NCBI RefSeq assembly: GCF_023015625.1
Contig: NZ_JALKAH010000001.1
Span: 1,047,080 to 1,111,079, forward strand
Direction of reading: 5' to 3'
Source of the DNA: Yoonia sp. F2084L
GTDB taxonomy: Bacteria > Pseudomonadota > Alphaproteobacteria > Rhodobacterales > Rhodobacteraceae
DNA: 64,000 nt
Below, one piece after another: positions 27,624 through 37,650 of the stretch (position 1 is the stretch's first letter; every line of letters begins with the position of its first letter). The notes under the pieces are model-generated. The model ran no database searches and was not told the DNA's origin. It worked only from the letters and a program-made list of their open reading frames with translations. The position numbers and the translations under genes are program-made.

Positions 27624-28450
27624 GAAACGCTGGTGGCTTGCCGGACTTTCAGGTTTGCGCGAATGAACGCGACAATAAAGACAAGCGTGAGAACCAGAAT
27701 GACCGTCGGTGCCGGCGCGCTGTCGATAAAGAAGCTCAGGTAGACCCCAAGAAAGCCGGAAATCATCGTAACCCCAACCGCGATGGGCAGCATCAGTGCG
27801 AACCGCTTGGTCGTCAGAAAGGCAATCGCGCCCGGTGCGATCAGCAAACCAATGGCAAGGATGATCCCGACAGCGGCCAGCGTGGCGACAATCGTCAGTG
27901 AGATCAGCGCCAACAGGCCATAATGCAACCAACCGACCCGCAGTCCAACCGCTTGCGCCTGAACCGGATCGAACGCATGCAGCATGAAATCCCGCCGTTT
28001 CGCTACGATGACTGTCGCGACCAAGGCTGCAATGGCTCCTGCTGTCCAAAGGTCTTGCGCGTTCACACCCAGCATGTTCCCAAACAGGATGTGATCAAGG
28101 TGCATTTCGGTGCTGATTTTGGTGTAAAGCACAAGACCGAACCCAAACATTCCTGAAAACACGATCCCCATGATCGTGTCCTGTTTCACCCGGCTGTTGG
28201 CAGACAAAAACCCGGTGCTTAGGGCGCAAAACATACCCGCGACAAAGGCCCCGATGATCAGCGGGATGTTCAGCAGATAGGCCAGCACAATCCCCGGCAA
28301 AACCGCATGGCTGATCGCGTCGCCCATCAGCGACCAACCCTTGAGAACCAGATAGCACGACAACAGGCTTGTCGGGACTGCGATGATCGCCATCATCAAA
28401 AATGCGTTGTTCATAAACGCGAATTGGAATGGGAACAGCAGAGTTTCCAT
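27620..28450 (-). CDS. sitD: Manganese/iron ABC transporter permease (SitD-like)
   Basis: Membrane subunit of the ABC-3 family, 276 residues with about eight helices. The start NNAFLMMAIIAVPTSLLSCYLVLKGWSLMGDAISHAVLPG is the family signature (only the last part, WSLMGDAISHAVLPG, need be checked). It starts at the last base of the neighbouring permease gene, so it is last in a four-gene operon. A second permease in a SitABCD layout points to Mn/Fe rather than zinc, whose importers usually have one. Confidence 0.9.
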   Translation of the reverse strand: METLLFPFQFAFMNNAFLMMAIIAVPTSLLSCYLVLKGWSLMGDAISHAVLPGIVLAYLLNIPLIIGAFVAGMFCALSTGFLSANSRVKQDTIMGIVFSGMFGFGLVLYTKISTEMHLDHILFGNMLGVNAQDLWTAGAIAALVATVIVAKRRDFMLHAFDPVQAQAVGLRVGWLHYGLLALISLTIVATLAAVGIILAIGLLIAPGAIAFLTTKRFALMLPIAVGVTMISGFLGVYLSFFIDSAPAPTVILVLTLVFIVAFIRANLKVRQATSVS

Positions 28451-29304
28451 CAGTCTGCCTCTAACACTGATGCCGCCCGGCGGCGTGCGGCCAGATAGCC
28501 GTGTTTGGGTGCAAAGAAAAACGCCGCAAGAAAGATCAGCGTTTGCAGTGAAACGATGATGCCCCCCGTCGCGCCATCCGCGAAATAGCTAAGGTATGCG
28601 CCCACAAAGCTGGTCCCTGCCCCGATCGTGACGCTGAGGACAAGCAGTTTTGGAAAGCGATCAGTCAGCAGATAGGCCGTCGCCCCCGGTGTCACCACCA
28701 TCGCGATCACAAGAAACGCACCAACCGTTTGTAGGGCCGCGACGCAGGATGCGGACAGCAGGGTAAAAAATACGATCCGCAGGATGTCTGGCCGCAACCC
28801 GATTGAGCGCGCATGGTTTTCGTCAAAGAAGGTGACCATCAGGTCCTTCCATTTTGCCAGCAGCACAGCCAACGTCACAAAGCCGATAATCGCCAGTTGC
28901 AGCGTGTCTGACGGCGTGATCGCAAGGATATTGCCCATCGTGATTGTCTGCACGCTGACAGAAGTAGGCGACAGCGATACCATGAACAGGCCCAAGCCAA
29001 AGAAGGATGTAAAGATCAAACCGATGATCGTGTCTTCCTTCAACCCCGAGCGTTGATTGAGAAACAGCATCGCCCCTGCCGCTAATCCCCCCGCGGCAAA
29101 AGCGCCAAGCGCAAAGGGCAGACCCAGCATATAAGCCCCTGCCACACCCGGTACGATCGAATGGCTGAGTGCGTCACCGATCAGCGACCAGCCTTTGAGC
29201 ATCAGATACGCAGACAGGAACGCGCAAACGCCACCGACCAATGCGCTGACCCACATGGCGTTGAACATGTAGGCATAGCTGAAGGGTTCCAGCAGCCATT
29301 CCAT
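28450..29304 (-). CDS. sitC: Manganese/iron ABC transporter permease (SitC-like)
   Basis: Paralogous ABC-3 permease of 284 residues with WSLIGDALSHSIVPGVAG near the N-terminus and about eight hydrophobic segments. The single-base overlaps on both sides (with sitB and sitD) indicate tight translational coupling. Confidence 0.9.
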   Translation of the reverse strand: MEWLLEPFSYAYMFNAMWVSALVGGVCAFLSAYLMLKGWSLIGDALSHSIVPGVAGAYMLGLPFALGAFAAGGLAAGAMLFLNQRSGLKEDTIIGLIFTSFFGLGLFMVSLSPTSVSVQTITMGNILAITPSDTLQLAIIGFVTLAVLLAKWKDLMVTFFDENHARSIGLRPDILRIVFFTLLSASCVAALQTVGAFLVIAMVVTPGATAYLLTDRFPKLLVLSVTIGAGTSFVGAYLSYFADGATGGIIVSLQTLIFLAAFFFAPKHGYLAARRRAASVLEAD

Positions 29305-30173
29305 CAGGTTGGTTCTTTCGTCTCGTCTTTGGCAGTTTGATGATCGTCGCCATAGACGATAAAGGGCCGCTCATCGTCGGTGATGACCCGGATCTCGCGA
29401 CTGTCGTCATCATCGTGCAGGTCTGCACCGCCAAGCACGAAGTGGCGCAGCACGCCGCCAAAAGCCAATTCAAGATTTTCGTGCGTAAATGTCTTTTCGG
29501 TCAGGCCATAGGCGAGAATGGTTTCTTTCACGAGTATCGTCCGGTCGCAGAATTCCGGCACAGAGCCAAGGTTGTGTGTAGACACCAAAATCACCCGCCC
29601 TTCATCGCGCAAATCCCGCAACAGGGCGACAATAGCATCCTCTGTCTGCACATCGACACCGGTGAAAGGTTCATCCAACAAAATTACTTGGCCCTCTTGC
29701 GCCAAGGCACGGGCCAGGAAAACACGTTTGCGCTGACCACCGGAAAGTTCCCCGATCTGCCGATACCTGTACTTTGCCATGTTGACCCGGTCCAAGGCCT
29801 GCGTCACCGCCGCATGGTCAGCAGGCTTGGGGCGTCGGAAGAAGCCCATATGCCCGTAGCGCCCCATCATCACCACATCTTCGACCAGCACAGGGAAGGT
29901 CCAATCGACCTCTTCTGATTGCGGGACATAGGCCACGATGTTGCGGCGCAGCGCCTCGCTCACTGGCATGCCCAGCACGGAAATCTCACCGCGCGCGGCG
30001 GGAACAAAACCCATGATCGCCTTAAACAGCGTGGACTTCCCGGCACCGTTGACCCCCACAAGGGCCGTGATGGTCCCTGTCGGAATTTCAAAGCTCGCGT
30101 TGCGCAGTGCCGTGTGACCATTGCGGTAGGTCACCGTCACATCGCGCGAGATGATACCGGGAGTTTGGGTCAT
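29304..30173 (-). CDS. sitB: Manganese/iron ABC transporter ATP-binding protein (SitB-like)
   Basis: A 289-residue ATPase: Walker [13 protein letters not shown] signature LSGGQRKRV, Walker B VILLDEP, and a switch histidine in LVSTHNLG. The C-terminal ~50 residues, after the ATPase core, are rich in Asp and Glu (DDDDS), more than in most relatives, and could sense or bind metal; that is an inference. It overlaps sitA by 4 bases and sitC by one. Confidence 0.92.
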   Translation of the reverse strand: MTQTPGIISRDVTVTYRNGHTALRNASFEIPTGTITALVGVNGAGKSTLFKAIMGFVPAARGEISVLGMPVSEALRRNIVAYVPQSEEVDWTFPVLVEDVVMMGRYGHMGFFRRPKPADHAAVTQALDRVNMAKYRYRQIGELSGGQRKRVFLARALAQEGQVILLDEPFTGVDVQTEDAIVALLRDLRDEGRVILVSTHNLGSVPEFCDRTILVKETILAYGLTEKTFTHENLELAFGGVLRHFVLGGADLHDDDDSREIRVITDDERPFIVYGDDHQTAKDETKEPT

Positions 30174-31060
30174 TCGGTTAGGCCCGCCGCGATGGTTTCA
30201 GTCGTCACGCGCAGCAAATCAAGATAGGTCGGCACGGGCCCGTCTGCGTCGGTCAGACTATCGACATAGAGCACACCTGCATATTCGGCACCTGTTTCGC
30301 GGGCGACCTGTTGCGCAGGCGCTTGGCTGACGGTGCTTTCGCAGAAGACAGCCGGGATATTGTTTTCGCGGACTGTATCAATCACGCGACGCACCTGTTG
30401 CGGGGTGCCTTGGCTGTCGGCGTTGATCGGCCAGAGGTATAGCTCTTGCATTTCAAAATCGCGGGCCAGATAGCTGAACGCACCTTCGCAGCTGACCAGC
30501 CAACGCTGTTCGGCAGGCAAAGCAAGGATCTGTTCGCGCAGCGGAGCGATAGCGGCCGTGATTTCGGCCTTATACGCCTCGGCGTTCGCCTCATAGGTCG
30601 CAGCATTCTCGGGGTCATGTTCAACAAATGCATCGCGGATATTGTCGACATAGATCAGTGCGCTCTCAAGGCTCATCCATGCGTGTGGGTTCGGCTTGCC
30701 GTCGTATTCACCAGATGAGATGCTCATCGGCTCAATGCCGTCGGACAGTGTCGCACTGGGCACATCAGACAGGTTGCTGAAGAATTGCTCGAACCACAGC
30801 TCAAGGTTCAGCCCGTTCCACAAAATCAGATCTGCATCCTGCGCGCGGATGATATCGCGCGGGGTCGGCTGATAACCGTGGATCTCTGCCCCGGCCTTCG
30901 TGATGCTTTCGACGATGGCGGCATCACCGGCCACGTTTTGCGCCATATCAGCGATTACCGTGAACGTGGTGACGGCCTTGAACTTGCTCTCATCTGCAAG
31001 TGCCGCAGTGGACAGCGTAGCCGCAAAAACAGCAAGTGAGAGGTGTTTCATCATCTTCAT
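30170..31060 (-). CDS. sitA: Manganese/iron ABC transporter substrate-binding protein (SitA-like)
   Basis: Cluster A-I metal-binding protein (ZinT/SitA family, 296 residues) with a signal peptide ending ALADES. The four expected metal ligands can be placed: His in AEIHGYQP, His in NPHAWMS, Glu in FCESTVS and Asp in LYVDSLTD. His-His-Glu-Asp is the pattern of Mn/Fe receptors, whereas zinc receptors use three His. There is no His-rich loop, again against zinc. It is the first gene of sitABCD, behind two Fur/Mur-like sites. Confidence 0.92.
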   Translation of the reverse strand: MKMMKHLSLAVFAATLSTAALADESKFKAVTTFTVIADMAQNVAGDAAIVESITKAGAEIHGYQPTPRDIIRAQDADLILWNGLNLELWFEQFFSNLSDVPSATLSDGIEPMSISSGEYDGKPNPHAWMSLESALIYVDNIRDAFVEHDPENAATYEANAEAYKAEITAAIAPLREQILALPAEQRWLVSCEGAFSYLARDFEMQELYLWPINADSQGTPQQVRRVIDTVRENNIPAVFCESTVSQAPAQQVARETGAEYAGVLYVDSLTDADGPVPTYLDLLRVTTETIAAGLTE

Positions 31061-31105
31061 TCCAGTGTCCTTTCAAGAGCAGAGTGTCAATTGAAAACCT
31101 GCTTA

Positions 31106-31120
31106 TGAGACTTATTCGCA
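31106..31120. promoter_or_regulatory. Second, imperfect Fur/Mur-like site before sitA
   Basis: TGAGACTTATTCGCA matches the stronger neighbouring site at 11 of 15 positions and lies exactly 29 bases from it (start to start), between it and the sitA start. Cooperative binding of two dimers is plausible. Confidence 0.4.
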
Positions 31121-31131
31121 ATTGTAAATTT

Positions 31132-31152
31132 AAATGAGAACGATTCTCATTT
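31132..31152. promoter_or_regulatory. Fur/Mur box controlling sitABCD
   Basis: TGAGAACGATTCTCA sits inside a 21-base near-perfect palindrome (9-base arms AAATGAGAA / TTCTCATTT around CGA). It follows the 7-1-7 layout of Fur-family sites. In alphaproteobacteria the manganese-responsive Fur relative Mur represses sit operons through such sites. It lies about 70-90 bases upstream of the sitA ATG. Confidence 0.75.
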
Positions 31153-31183
31153 GCTCACAGGATGTTGAATTTGGTCAAGAATT

Positions 31184-31213
31184 GCGGTTCAGCCTTACGT
31201 AGGGCTGAACCGC
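31184..31213. terminator. Terminator hairpin after the RND operon
   Basis: Eleven-base arms (GCGGTTCAGCC / GGCTGAACCGC) with an 8-base loop, 7 bases after the RND permease stop on the minus strand. On that strand it is followed by AATTCTTG, which is only moderately T-rich. On the plus strand nothing needs terminating. Confidence 0.7.
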
Positions 31214-31219
31214 CTTATC

Positions 31220-34200
31220 TTATTCGGCGGGTGCGGCAGCACCCAGAGTTTCTTCCTGCGGCTCTGGCTTGCGCAGCACAAGGCGCAGCAGCGGTGGCAC
31301 CGTCAAAAGCGTCAGGAAGGCCGACATCGAAAGCCCGCCAACAACCACGGCGCCTAGGCCGCGATAAAGCTCTGATCCCTCACCGGGGAACACCACCAGC
31401 GGCAGCATGCCCATGACGCTGGTCAATGTGGACATAAAGATCGGGCGAATACGGTTGCTTGTCGCCTCCTCAATCGCGGCGACCGGGTCCATCCCTTCTT
31501 CTCTAAGATGGAACAAGGTCTGGTGCACAATCAGGATCGCATTGTTCACCACAATGCCCACTAAGATCACGAACCCAAGAAGCGTCAGCATGTCCATCGG
31601 CTGTGTTTGATAGAGGTTCAGAACCGCCAGCCCCCCGACCCCACCAGCCGCCGCCACAGGCACGGCAATCAGGATGACCAAAGGCAGTACGAAACTTTCA
31701 AATAAGATCGCCATGACAAGGAAAACGATGACCAGCGCAACAACCAGATTAATCTGAATGGCCGACCACGTCTGGCTCAGCTGGTCAGCAGTGCCCGACA
31801 CGCTGAGCCGAATATCGTCTGGGATACCTTGTTCTTGCAGGACCGCGACAACCTCGGTTTCAAGCAGTTCCACGGCCTGTTCGAGCGGCAAGTTGTCTGC
31901 TGGTCGCACCTCAAGCGTGACCGTGCGCAACCGTTCGCGGTGCCTGATCTCGGTCGGACCTGCCGTCAGCACCACGTCAGCCAGCGCTGATACAGGCACG
32001 ATCTGGCCATTGGGCGTGACAACCGGATAGTTGCCGACATCTTGCGTGCGCGCGGCCTCATTGATGGACGGATCGCCCTTAAGCACCAAGTCGACGCGTT
32101 CCGCACCCACGGTAATCTCTGCCACACGTAGCCCGTCGTTAAAGGCGTCCACCGTCGCCGCCAGCCCGGAACTGTCCAGTCCCGCATCGGCAAGGCGCAA
32201 TCGATCGGGGATCAGGCGCACCTCAGGTGCACCAAGTTCCAGCCCCGGAATTGGTCGGAACTGGTGTCCTTCGGATCGCGGAAGCAAGCCGGACACAATA
32301 CCCGCAGCGCGTCCCGCGACGCCTAGGATATCTTCCAACTCTTGCCCTGATACATTCAACTCAATCGTACGTCCGCCGCCTACGCCGCGCCCAAACAGCG
32401 AGGGCTGTGTCATGAAACCGAACGTACCCGGCTCGGCAAAGATCGGTTGGCTCAGCACCGGGATCAGTTCGCCCGCACGCTGGCTATCCACCGCCCCTGC
32501 CCCAACGAAAGAGTTGCCAGGCGTTGCCACAAAGAAGAAGCTTTCGATCGTGGGAATGCCATCTTCGGTCTCAGTCTCCGGCGCGGCTTCCCATAGTGGT
32601 TGAGCGACGCGCTCGATCCGTTGCGCAATGGTTTCGGTGGTTTCAAGGTTGTAGCCCGGCGGCGGAATGATCAGGCCGAAAACAAGGTTACGATTGCCCT
32701 CGGGCAGGTATTCCAGCCGTGGCAAAAACGTCCAGCTTGCAACAGCGGCACCGCCGGCAATCAAGGTGACCATCACGATGCCGATCGTCCTGAAGCGGAC
32801 AGTCATCCGCACGTAAGCCATCACAAGATCGCGAAAGCCGCGTGCCAGGTGATCAATACCCCAAAGCCTCATCGCCTTTTGGTCGTCGCGGCGTAGCAAT
32901 CGACTGGCAAGCGCAGGAATGACGGTCACAGCAACGACCAACGACAATAGAACAGAGACCGAAATCGCAACAGCGATGTCGCGGAACAGCTGGCCTGCTT
33001 CCAGCTGCATGATCAGGATCGGGACGAAGACCAGCACGGTCGTCAAGGCCGACACAAGGATGGCACCCCAGACCTGTTTGGCCCCCAGATAAGCCGCCTC
33101 GCGCCGGGAGTAACCTTTTTCGCGCAATCGGTAGATGTTTTCCAGCACGACAATGGCCGCATCCACAATCATGCCGACAGCAAAGGCGATGCCAGCCAGT
33201 GATATCACGTTAAGCGTCCGTCCAGTCGCCGCCATCACCACAAAGGTCGCGACGATGGACACTGGAATGGACAGTGACACGATGACCACCGCCCGTGGTG
33301 ATCGCAGGAACAGCATCAGGATCAGCGCTGCAAGCGCACCACCGATGTAGATATTCTTGGTCACAAGGTCGATTGCGCCTTCGATGTAAATCGTCTCGTC
33401 ATAGACCTGATCCATGATCAGCCCTTGATCGGCGACAGGCCCGGCCTGTAGTTCGGCCAAGACAATGCGCAGTTCTTCCATGACCGTGATCACATTGGCC
33501 CCGGATTCCCGGACCACGTTGAACGCAAGCCCCGCCTCGCCTTTAAAGCGCAGCCGGGCTGTTGGTTCCTTAAAGGCGAAAGCCACATCCGCCACGTCGC
33601 TGACCCGCACACGTCCTGTCCCACCGTTGCTGGCATCAGAGCGCAAAACGACATTGCGGATTGCCTCTTCGGTGTTCAGATTGCTTTCGGTGCGCACCAC
33701 ATAGCGGCGCTTGCCCTCATCCACATCACCCGCCGAGATTGAGATGTTTTCGGCACGCAACCGCTGCACCACTTCAGGCACTGTCAGTCCAAAACGCGAC
33801 AAACGTCGGGGGTCTACAACGACCTGCAATTCACGGGTCACGCCGCCAAAGACGTTCACGGCGGCAACACCGGGGATCCGTTCAACCCGGTCTTTGACGA
33901 TGTCTTCCAGAAAATCGCCGTAGGACGGGATATCGCGGATGTTCCCTTCGGCGGCAGTGATCAAAACCCAGGCAATAGGGCTGTCATCCGCGCCAGAGGT
34001 GTTCAGCGTCGGCTCATTTGCCTCAGCCGGGTAGCTGCCGACACGGTCGAGCCGGTTGGACACCAGCAAAAGCGACTGGCTCATATCCGTGCCAATCGCA
34101 AATTCAAGTGTCACCTCAGCCTGTCCGGTCCGCGACCGCGATGTCATGATTTCCAGACCATCAAGACCACGCAGCGTTTCCTCCTGCGGGTTGACGATTT

Positions 34201-34384
34201 CGCGCTCAATCTCGGACGGGGCCGCACCGGGCCAACTGGTTTCAATCACGACGATGGGTTTGCGCACGTCCGGTGCCAGTTGGATCGGGATTTGGGTCAG
34301 CGCGAGCGCGCCAAACAAAACCGCAATCAACACAGCCGCGATGACCGCGACGGGACGTTCAATGGAGTAACGGATAAAATCCAT
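31220..34384 (-). CDS. RND-family efflux permease
   Basis: Inner-membrane pump of 1054 residues with the RND layout: helix 1 (residues ~12-30), a large periplasmic loop, a block of helices, a second loop and a second block. The proton-relay helix reads GMIVDAAIVVLEN, with one Asp where AcrB-type pumps have two; the VDAAIV form also occurs in metal-type (CusA) pumps, so the substrate class is open. It starts overlapping the adaptor stop (TGATG). No outer-membrane factor is encoded nearby, so a shared TolC-like channel is likely. Confidence 0.92.
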   Translation of the reverse strand: MDFIRYSIERPVAVIAAVLIAVLFGALALTQIPIQLAPDVRKPIVVIETSWPGAAPSEIEREIVNPQEETLRGLDGLEIMTSRSRTGQAEVTLEFAIGTDMSQSLLLVSNRLDRVGSYPAEANEPTLNTSGADDSPIAWVLITAAEGNIRDIPSYGDFLEDIVKDRVERIPGVAAVNVFGGVTRELQVVVDPRRLSRFGLTVPEVVQRLRAENISISAGDVDEGKRRYVVRTESNLNTEEAIRNVVLRSDASNGGTGRVRVSDVADVAFAFKEPTARLRFKGEAGLAFNVVRESGANVITVMEELRIVLAELQAGPVADQGLIMDQVYDETIYIEGAIDLVTKNIYIGGALAALILMLFLRSPRAVVIVSLSIPVSIVATFVVMAATGRTLNVISLAGIAFAVGMIVDAAIVVLENIYRLREKGYSRREAAYLGAKQVWGAILVSALTTVLVFVPILIMQLEAGQLFRDIAVAISVSVLLSLVVAVTVIPALASRLLRRDDQKAMRLWGIDHLARGFRDLVMAYVRMTVRFRTIGIVMVTLIAGGAAVASWTFLPRLEYLPEGNRNLVFGLIIPPPGYNLETTETIAQRIERVAQPLWEAAPETETEDGIPTIESFFFVATPGNSFVGAGAVDSQRAGELIPVLSQPIFAEPGTFGFMTQPSLFGRGVGGGRTIELNVSGQELEDILGVAGRAAGIVSGLLPRSEGHQFRPIPGLELGAPEVRLIPDRLRLADAGLDSSGLAATVDAFNDGLRVAEITVGAERVDLVLKGDPSINEAARTQDVGNYPVVTPNGQIVPVSALADVVLTAGPTEIRHRERLRTVTLEVRPADNLPLEQAVELLETEVVAVLQEQGIPDDIRLSVSGTADQLSQTWSAIQINLVVALVIVFLVMAILFESFVLPLVILIAVPVAAAGGVGGLAVLNLYQTQPMDMLTLLGFVILVGIVVNNAILIVHQTLFHLREEGMDPVAAIEEATSNRIRPIFMSTLTSVMGMLPLVVFPGEGSELYRGLGAVVVGGLSMSAFLTLLTVPPLLRLVLRKPEPQEETLGAAAPAE

Positions 34385-35481
34385 CAGTTCGTCTCCACCA
34401 TATTGGCAGAAATGGCCTGACCGGGGCGCAGGCGTTCATTGCCGCGCACAACGACCAGATCACCCGGAGCCAACCCGCCCAAGACCTCATAACGATCCCC
34501 CAAGGGCACGCCCAAAGTCACCTGACGCGGCTGCGCCTGATCATCGGCGGCTACAAAAACGGTCCACCCGCCCCGCGCCTGGACCAATGCGTCCTTGGGC
34601 ACCGACAGAACGTCGCGTGCGGCACCCACCGGGATTTCAACCGTGAGCGATTGGCCAACTGCAGCGCTGGTCACCTTGGACAGATCAGGGGCCGCAAACA
34701 ATACAGCGCGGGTGCGCGTGGATGGGTCCTCGACCGGTAGAACCGCACGCAACTCTAACGTCAGCTCCGCGCCGGTTTCGGTGCTTGCAGCAACAATCTG
34801 ACCGGGCTGAAGGAAAGCGGTGTAGCGCGACGGCACACTTGCCCGCACCTCAAACGCGTCGGTATCCAAGAGCCGCACAACAGGTGTGCCCGCCTGAATA
34901 AACGCGCCCGGAATCGTGTTCACCTCAAGCACGACACCCGAAAACGGGGCAAGGATTTGACTGCGGTCCAACTGGTAGCTGGTTTCAGCAACGCGTGACT
35001 GCGCGCTTTTCTCGCGGGCTTGGGCCTCAACGAACTGCGCTTCGGCTTCTAGAAAATCGGCTTGTGCGTCATCAAAACGGCCTTGGCTGAATGATGTGCC
35101 GCCGCGCAGCGCCTCAACCCTGTCGAGGGCGACGCGCGCCCGGTCGACACGCGCGCGTGCTGTTTCAATCCCGGCGGCGGCCTCGGCAAGCTGCGCTTGT
35201 GACTGCGCAAGTTGGATCGTCAGCAGGTCATCGTTCAATTCGACAAGCAAATCACCCTTTTCAACACGAGTGCCTGCCAAAACAACGACAGTCTCCACAT
35301 TCCCGGCGACGCGCCCCGCGACATTGCCATCGCGTGCTGTTGTGACTTCGGCGAAAACCGGCACCGTTTCGGCCAAAGCGCGCATCTCGACTTCTTGCAC
35401 GCCGACTGATGCAGCGCGCCCTTGCGCTTGCGCGAAGGATGCCACCCCTAAAAAGATCACAAAAGTCACCAGTAAGCGCAT
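34384..35481 (-). CDS. RND efflux periplasmic adaptor (MFP family)
   Basis: A 365-residue membrane-fusion protein. It has a signal peptide (MRLLVTFVIFLGVASFAQA), a first lipoyl half (GNVAGRVAGNVETVVVLAGTRVEKGDLL-type residues), a coiled-coil hairpin of ~100 residues rich in Ala, Glu and Arg (about 75-150), a second lipoyl half (LAPFSGVVLEVN) and a beta-barrel. It links the RND pump to an outer-membrane channel. First gene of the two-gene operon. Confidence 0.9.
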   Translation of the reverse strand: MRLLVTFVIFLGVASFAQAQGRAASVGVQEVEMRALAETVPVFAEVTTARDGNVAGRVAGNVETVVVLAGTRVEKGDLLVELNDDLLTIQLAQSQAQLAEAAAGIETARARVDRARVALDRVEALRGGTSFSQGRFDDAQADFLEAEAQFVEAQAREKSAQSRVAETSYQLDRSQILAPFSGVVLEVNTIPGAFIQAGTPVVRLLDTDAFEVRASVPSRYTAFLQPGQIVAASTETGAELTLELRAVLPVEDPSTRTRAVLFAAPDLSKVTSAAVGQSLTVEIPVGAARDVLSVPKDALVQARGGWTVFVAADDQAQPRQVTLGVPLGDRYEVLGGLAPGDLVVVRGNERLRPGQAISANMVETN

Positions 35482-35621
35482 TGATTTACTCCATCTTGCA
35501 CCTCGCTAAGGTAGTGTGGCGTTATCGAAGTCAACGCATGCAGGCGCTCACAAAATCGCAGCTGCTTGTCATTTCGACCAAGACAGGCAAGCGTGAGCCC
35601 AACCAATCAAAGGAGCGCACC

Positions 35622-35909
35622 ATGCCCAAAGGCTATATCATTGGACATATCACCGTCACGAACCCGGAGGCCTATCAAGAATACATCATCCGCGACACAC
35701 CGATCATCGAAAGCTACGGTGGCAGGCCCTTGGTACGCGGTGGCCCGTCTGAAGAACCAGAAGGCCCACAATTTGACCGGCATGTGGTGTTTGAGTTTGA
35801 TGATTTCGCGCAGGCCAAGGCGCTTTACAACGATCCTGAATATCAAGAGGTGGCGCGCATCCGGCGCGAAAACGCAACCAGCATGATTGTTCTGGTCGAA
35901 GGCGTCTAG
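35622..35909 (+). CDS. DUF1330-family protein
   Basis: A 95-residue ferredoxin-like (dimeric alpha-beta barrel) protein: MPKGYIIGHITVTNPEAYQEY, GGRPLVRGG, and FDDFAQAKALYNDPEYQEV are the family pattern. AGGAG lies 9 bases before ATG 35622; the much longer upstream frame runs across the divergent adaptor gene and is not coding. The family has no settled function. Its stop shares CTAG with the convergent transporter gene. Confidence 0.88.
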   Translation: MPKGYIIGHITVTNPEAYQEYIIRDTPIIESYGGRPLVRGGPSEEPEGPQFDRHVVFEFDDFAQAKALYNDPEYQEVARIRRENATSMIVLVEGV

Positions 35910-36835
35910 GGCAGTACGGACAACCAGACCCAAACGGACAGGACCGATAAAGCGGTTGCCACCAACACCGATGAGGCCGCAACACGGCGGGCTTTGCCAT
36001 ACATGTTCGCAAACACATAAGCGTTGATCCCCGGTGCCATTGCAGCCGTCAGGATTGCTGAGCGGAGTGCTGCATCTGACAAATCATTGGCCTTTGCCAG
36101 CCCCCAAACCAAAAGCGGCTGCAAGATTAGCGATACGGCAACAACGAACATGATCGTGCGCATGTCGCCTTCGGGCCGGTAGCGATACAGCACACCGCCC
36201 AATCCAAAAAGGGCCGCAGGCAAAGCCGCCCGCACCATCAGGTCAATCGCGTCTGTCAAGACAACAGGCAGCGGGATGCCGCCCAGATTGACGATGAACC
36301 CCAAGCTGATCCCCACGATCAGCGCATTGTGGAACATCGCATTCAGCACCTTGCCGGGCAGTGCTGCGATGCTGCCGCCCCGATTGCGCGCGATCTCCAT
36401 CGCGGTAATGCCGACGGCATAGCAAAATGGCGAATGGATCGCGATGATGGCATAGTTGGCTTCAAGTGCGCTGACCCCATAGGCCCGTTCGGTGATCGGC
36501 AGGCCCAGCAACAGCGAATTCGCGAAGAGGCAGCAAAACCCGATGGCAACGCTGTCTTCCCAGTCGCGTGCGAAAATATAGCGCCCGCCCAGCATTCCGA
36601 TCATGAAGCAGGCGAAGGCTGCGATGTAATAGCTGCCCATCAACCCCAGATCAAAGTTCTGGCCTAGGTCCAGCGTCGAGATCGCCCGAAACAAAAGACA
36701 GGGGATGGCAAAGCCTTGGGTGAACTTCATCAACCCATCGACGCCTGCATCGCTGAAATACCCTTTCCAGACAGCGACATATCCAAAGCCGATAACCAGA
36801 AAGACCGGCAGAATAACATCAATCAGCGCGGCCAT
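35906..36835 (-). CDS. AEC-family (auxin efflux carrier-like) transporter
   Basis: A 309-residue membrane protein with about ten helices in two blocks, starting ALIDVILPVFLVIGFGYVAVWKGYF and containing the NALLIVG-like and GGVLYRYRP segments of the AEC family. Bacterial members move organic acids such as malate or malonate; the substrate here is unknown. It lies 11 bases after the metallo-hydrolase gene, perhaps cotranscribed with the housekeeping run upstream. Confidence 0.87.
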   Translation of the reverse strand: MAALIDVILPVFLVIGFGYVAVWKGYFSDAGVDGLMKFTQGFAIPCLLFRAISTLDLGQNFDLGLMGSYYIAAFACFMIGMLGGRYIFARDWEDSVAIGFCCLFANSLLLGLPITERAYGVSALEANYAIIAIHSPFCYAVGITAMEIARNRGGSIAALPGKVLNAMFHNALIVGISLGFIVNLGGIPLPVVLTDAIDLMVRAALPAALFGLGGVLYRYRPEGDMRTIMFVVAVSLILQPLLVWGLAKANDLSDAALRSAILTAAMAPGINAYVFANMYGKARRVAASSVLVATALSVLSVWVWLSVLP

Positions 36836-36846
36836 TGGGTATCCCT

Positions 36847-37650
36847 TTATTCGGCGTCGACTGTCAGGGTCATGCCATCATAAGCCGGTTGGATATGTTC
36901 TGGCGTCTCTGCCGCGACCGTCGCATAATCCAGATCATTGTGCATATTGGTCAGGATTGCGCGTTTCGGCGCCACCCGCGCGATCCATTCCAGCGTATTG
37001 GCCAAATGCGAATGTGTGGGATGTGGGTCGCGCCGCAGCGCATCCACGATCCAGCAGTCCAACTCGTCCAGCATGGGCCAGACATCATCCGGGATCGTTG
37101 ATACGTCAGGCAGATAGGCGACATCGCCAATACGGAAACCTAATGCTTCAATATTACCATGTTCCACCTCAAACGGGCGCAGAACAATGTCGCCCCCTGC
37201 CCCGCTGACCGTGATATCGCCCTTGATCGCATTCAACTCGCAGATCGGCGGATAGTTCGATCCTTTCGGCTGCGCAAAGATGTACCCAAACCGGCCCAAC
37301 AGGTCGTTGCTGGTGTCGCCATCGGCCCAGACCTGCAAGCGTTCGCGCATGTTGAACACGATCATCCGCAGATCATCAATGCCGTGGACATGATCGGCGT
37401 GCGCATGCGTATAAACGACAGCGTCCAAGCGGCCCACTTCGGCGGCGAGCAGCTGCGCGCGCAGATCGGGCGACGTATCAATCAAGACCCGCGTGATCTG
37501 ATCTTTGCTGGTCCGCGTCACCAAAAGCGAACAGCGGGTGCGGTGGTTTTTGGGGTTGGATGGATCACACGCCCCCCAAAGCCCTCCAAGACGTGGCACA
37601 CCACCCGAAGAGCCACAGCCCAATATCCGAAAACTGATCTGATCGGTCAT
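36847..37650 (-). CDS. MBL-fold metallo-hydrolase (PhnP-like)
   Basis: A 267-residue metallo-beta-lactamase-fold protein. ILGCGSSGGVPRLGG at the N-terminus, the metal site THAHADHVHGID, a later Asp in YLPDVS and His in LTNMHNDLDY make it closest to the PhnP/RNase Z-like phosphodiesterase group. It overlaps tatD by 4 bases, a linkage common in alphaproteobacteria. Confidence 0.9.
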   Translation of the reverse strand: MTDQISFRILGCGSSGGVPRLGGLWGACDPSNPKNHRTRCSLLVTRTSKDQITRVLIDTSPDLRAQLLAAEVGRLDAVVYTHAHADHVHGIDDLRMIVFNMRERLQVWADGDTSNDLLGRFGYIFAQPKGSNYPPICELNAIKGDITVSGAGGDIVLRPFEVEHGNIEALGFRIGDVAYLPDVSTIPDDVWPMLDELDCWIVDALRRDPHPTHSHLANTLEWIARVAPKRAILTNMHNDLDYATVAAETPEHIQPAYDGMTLTVDAE

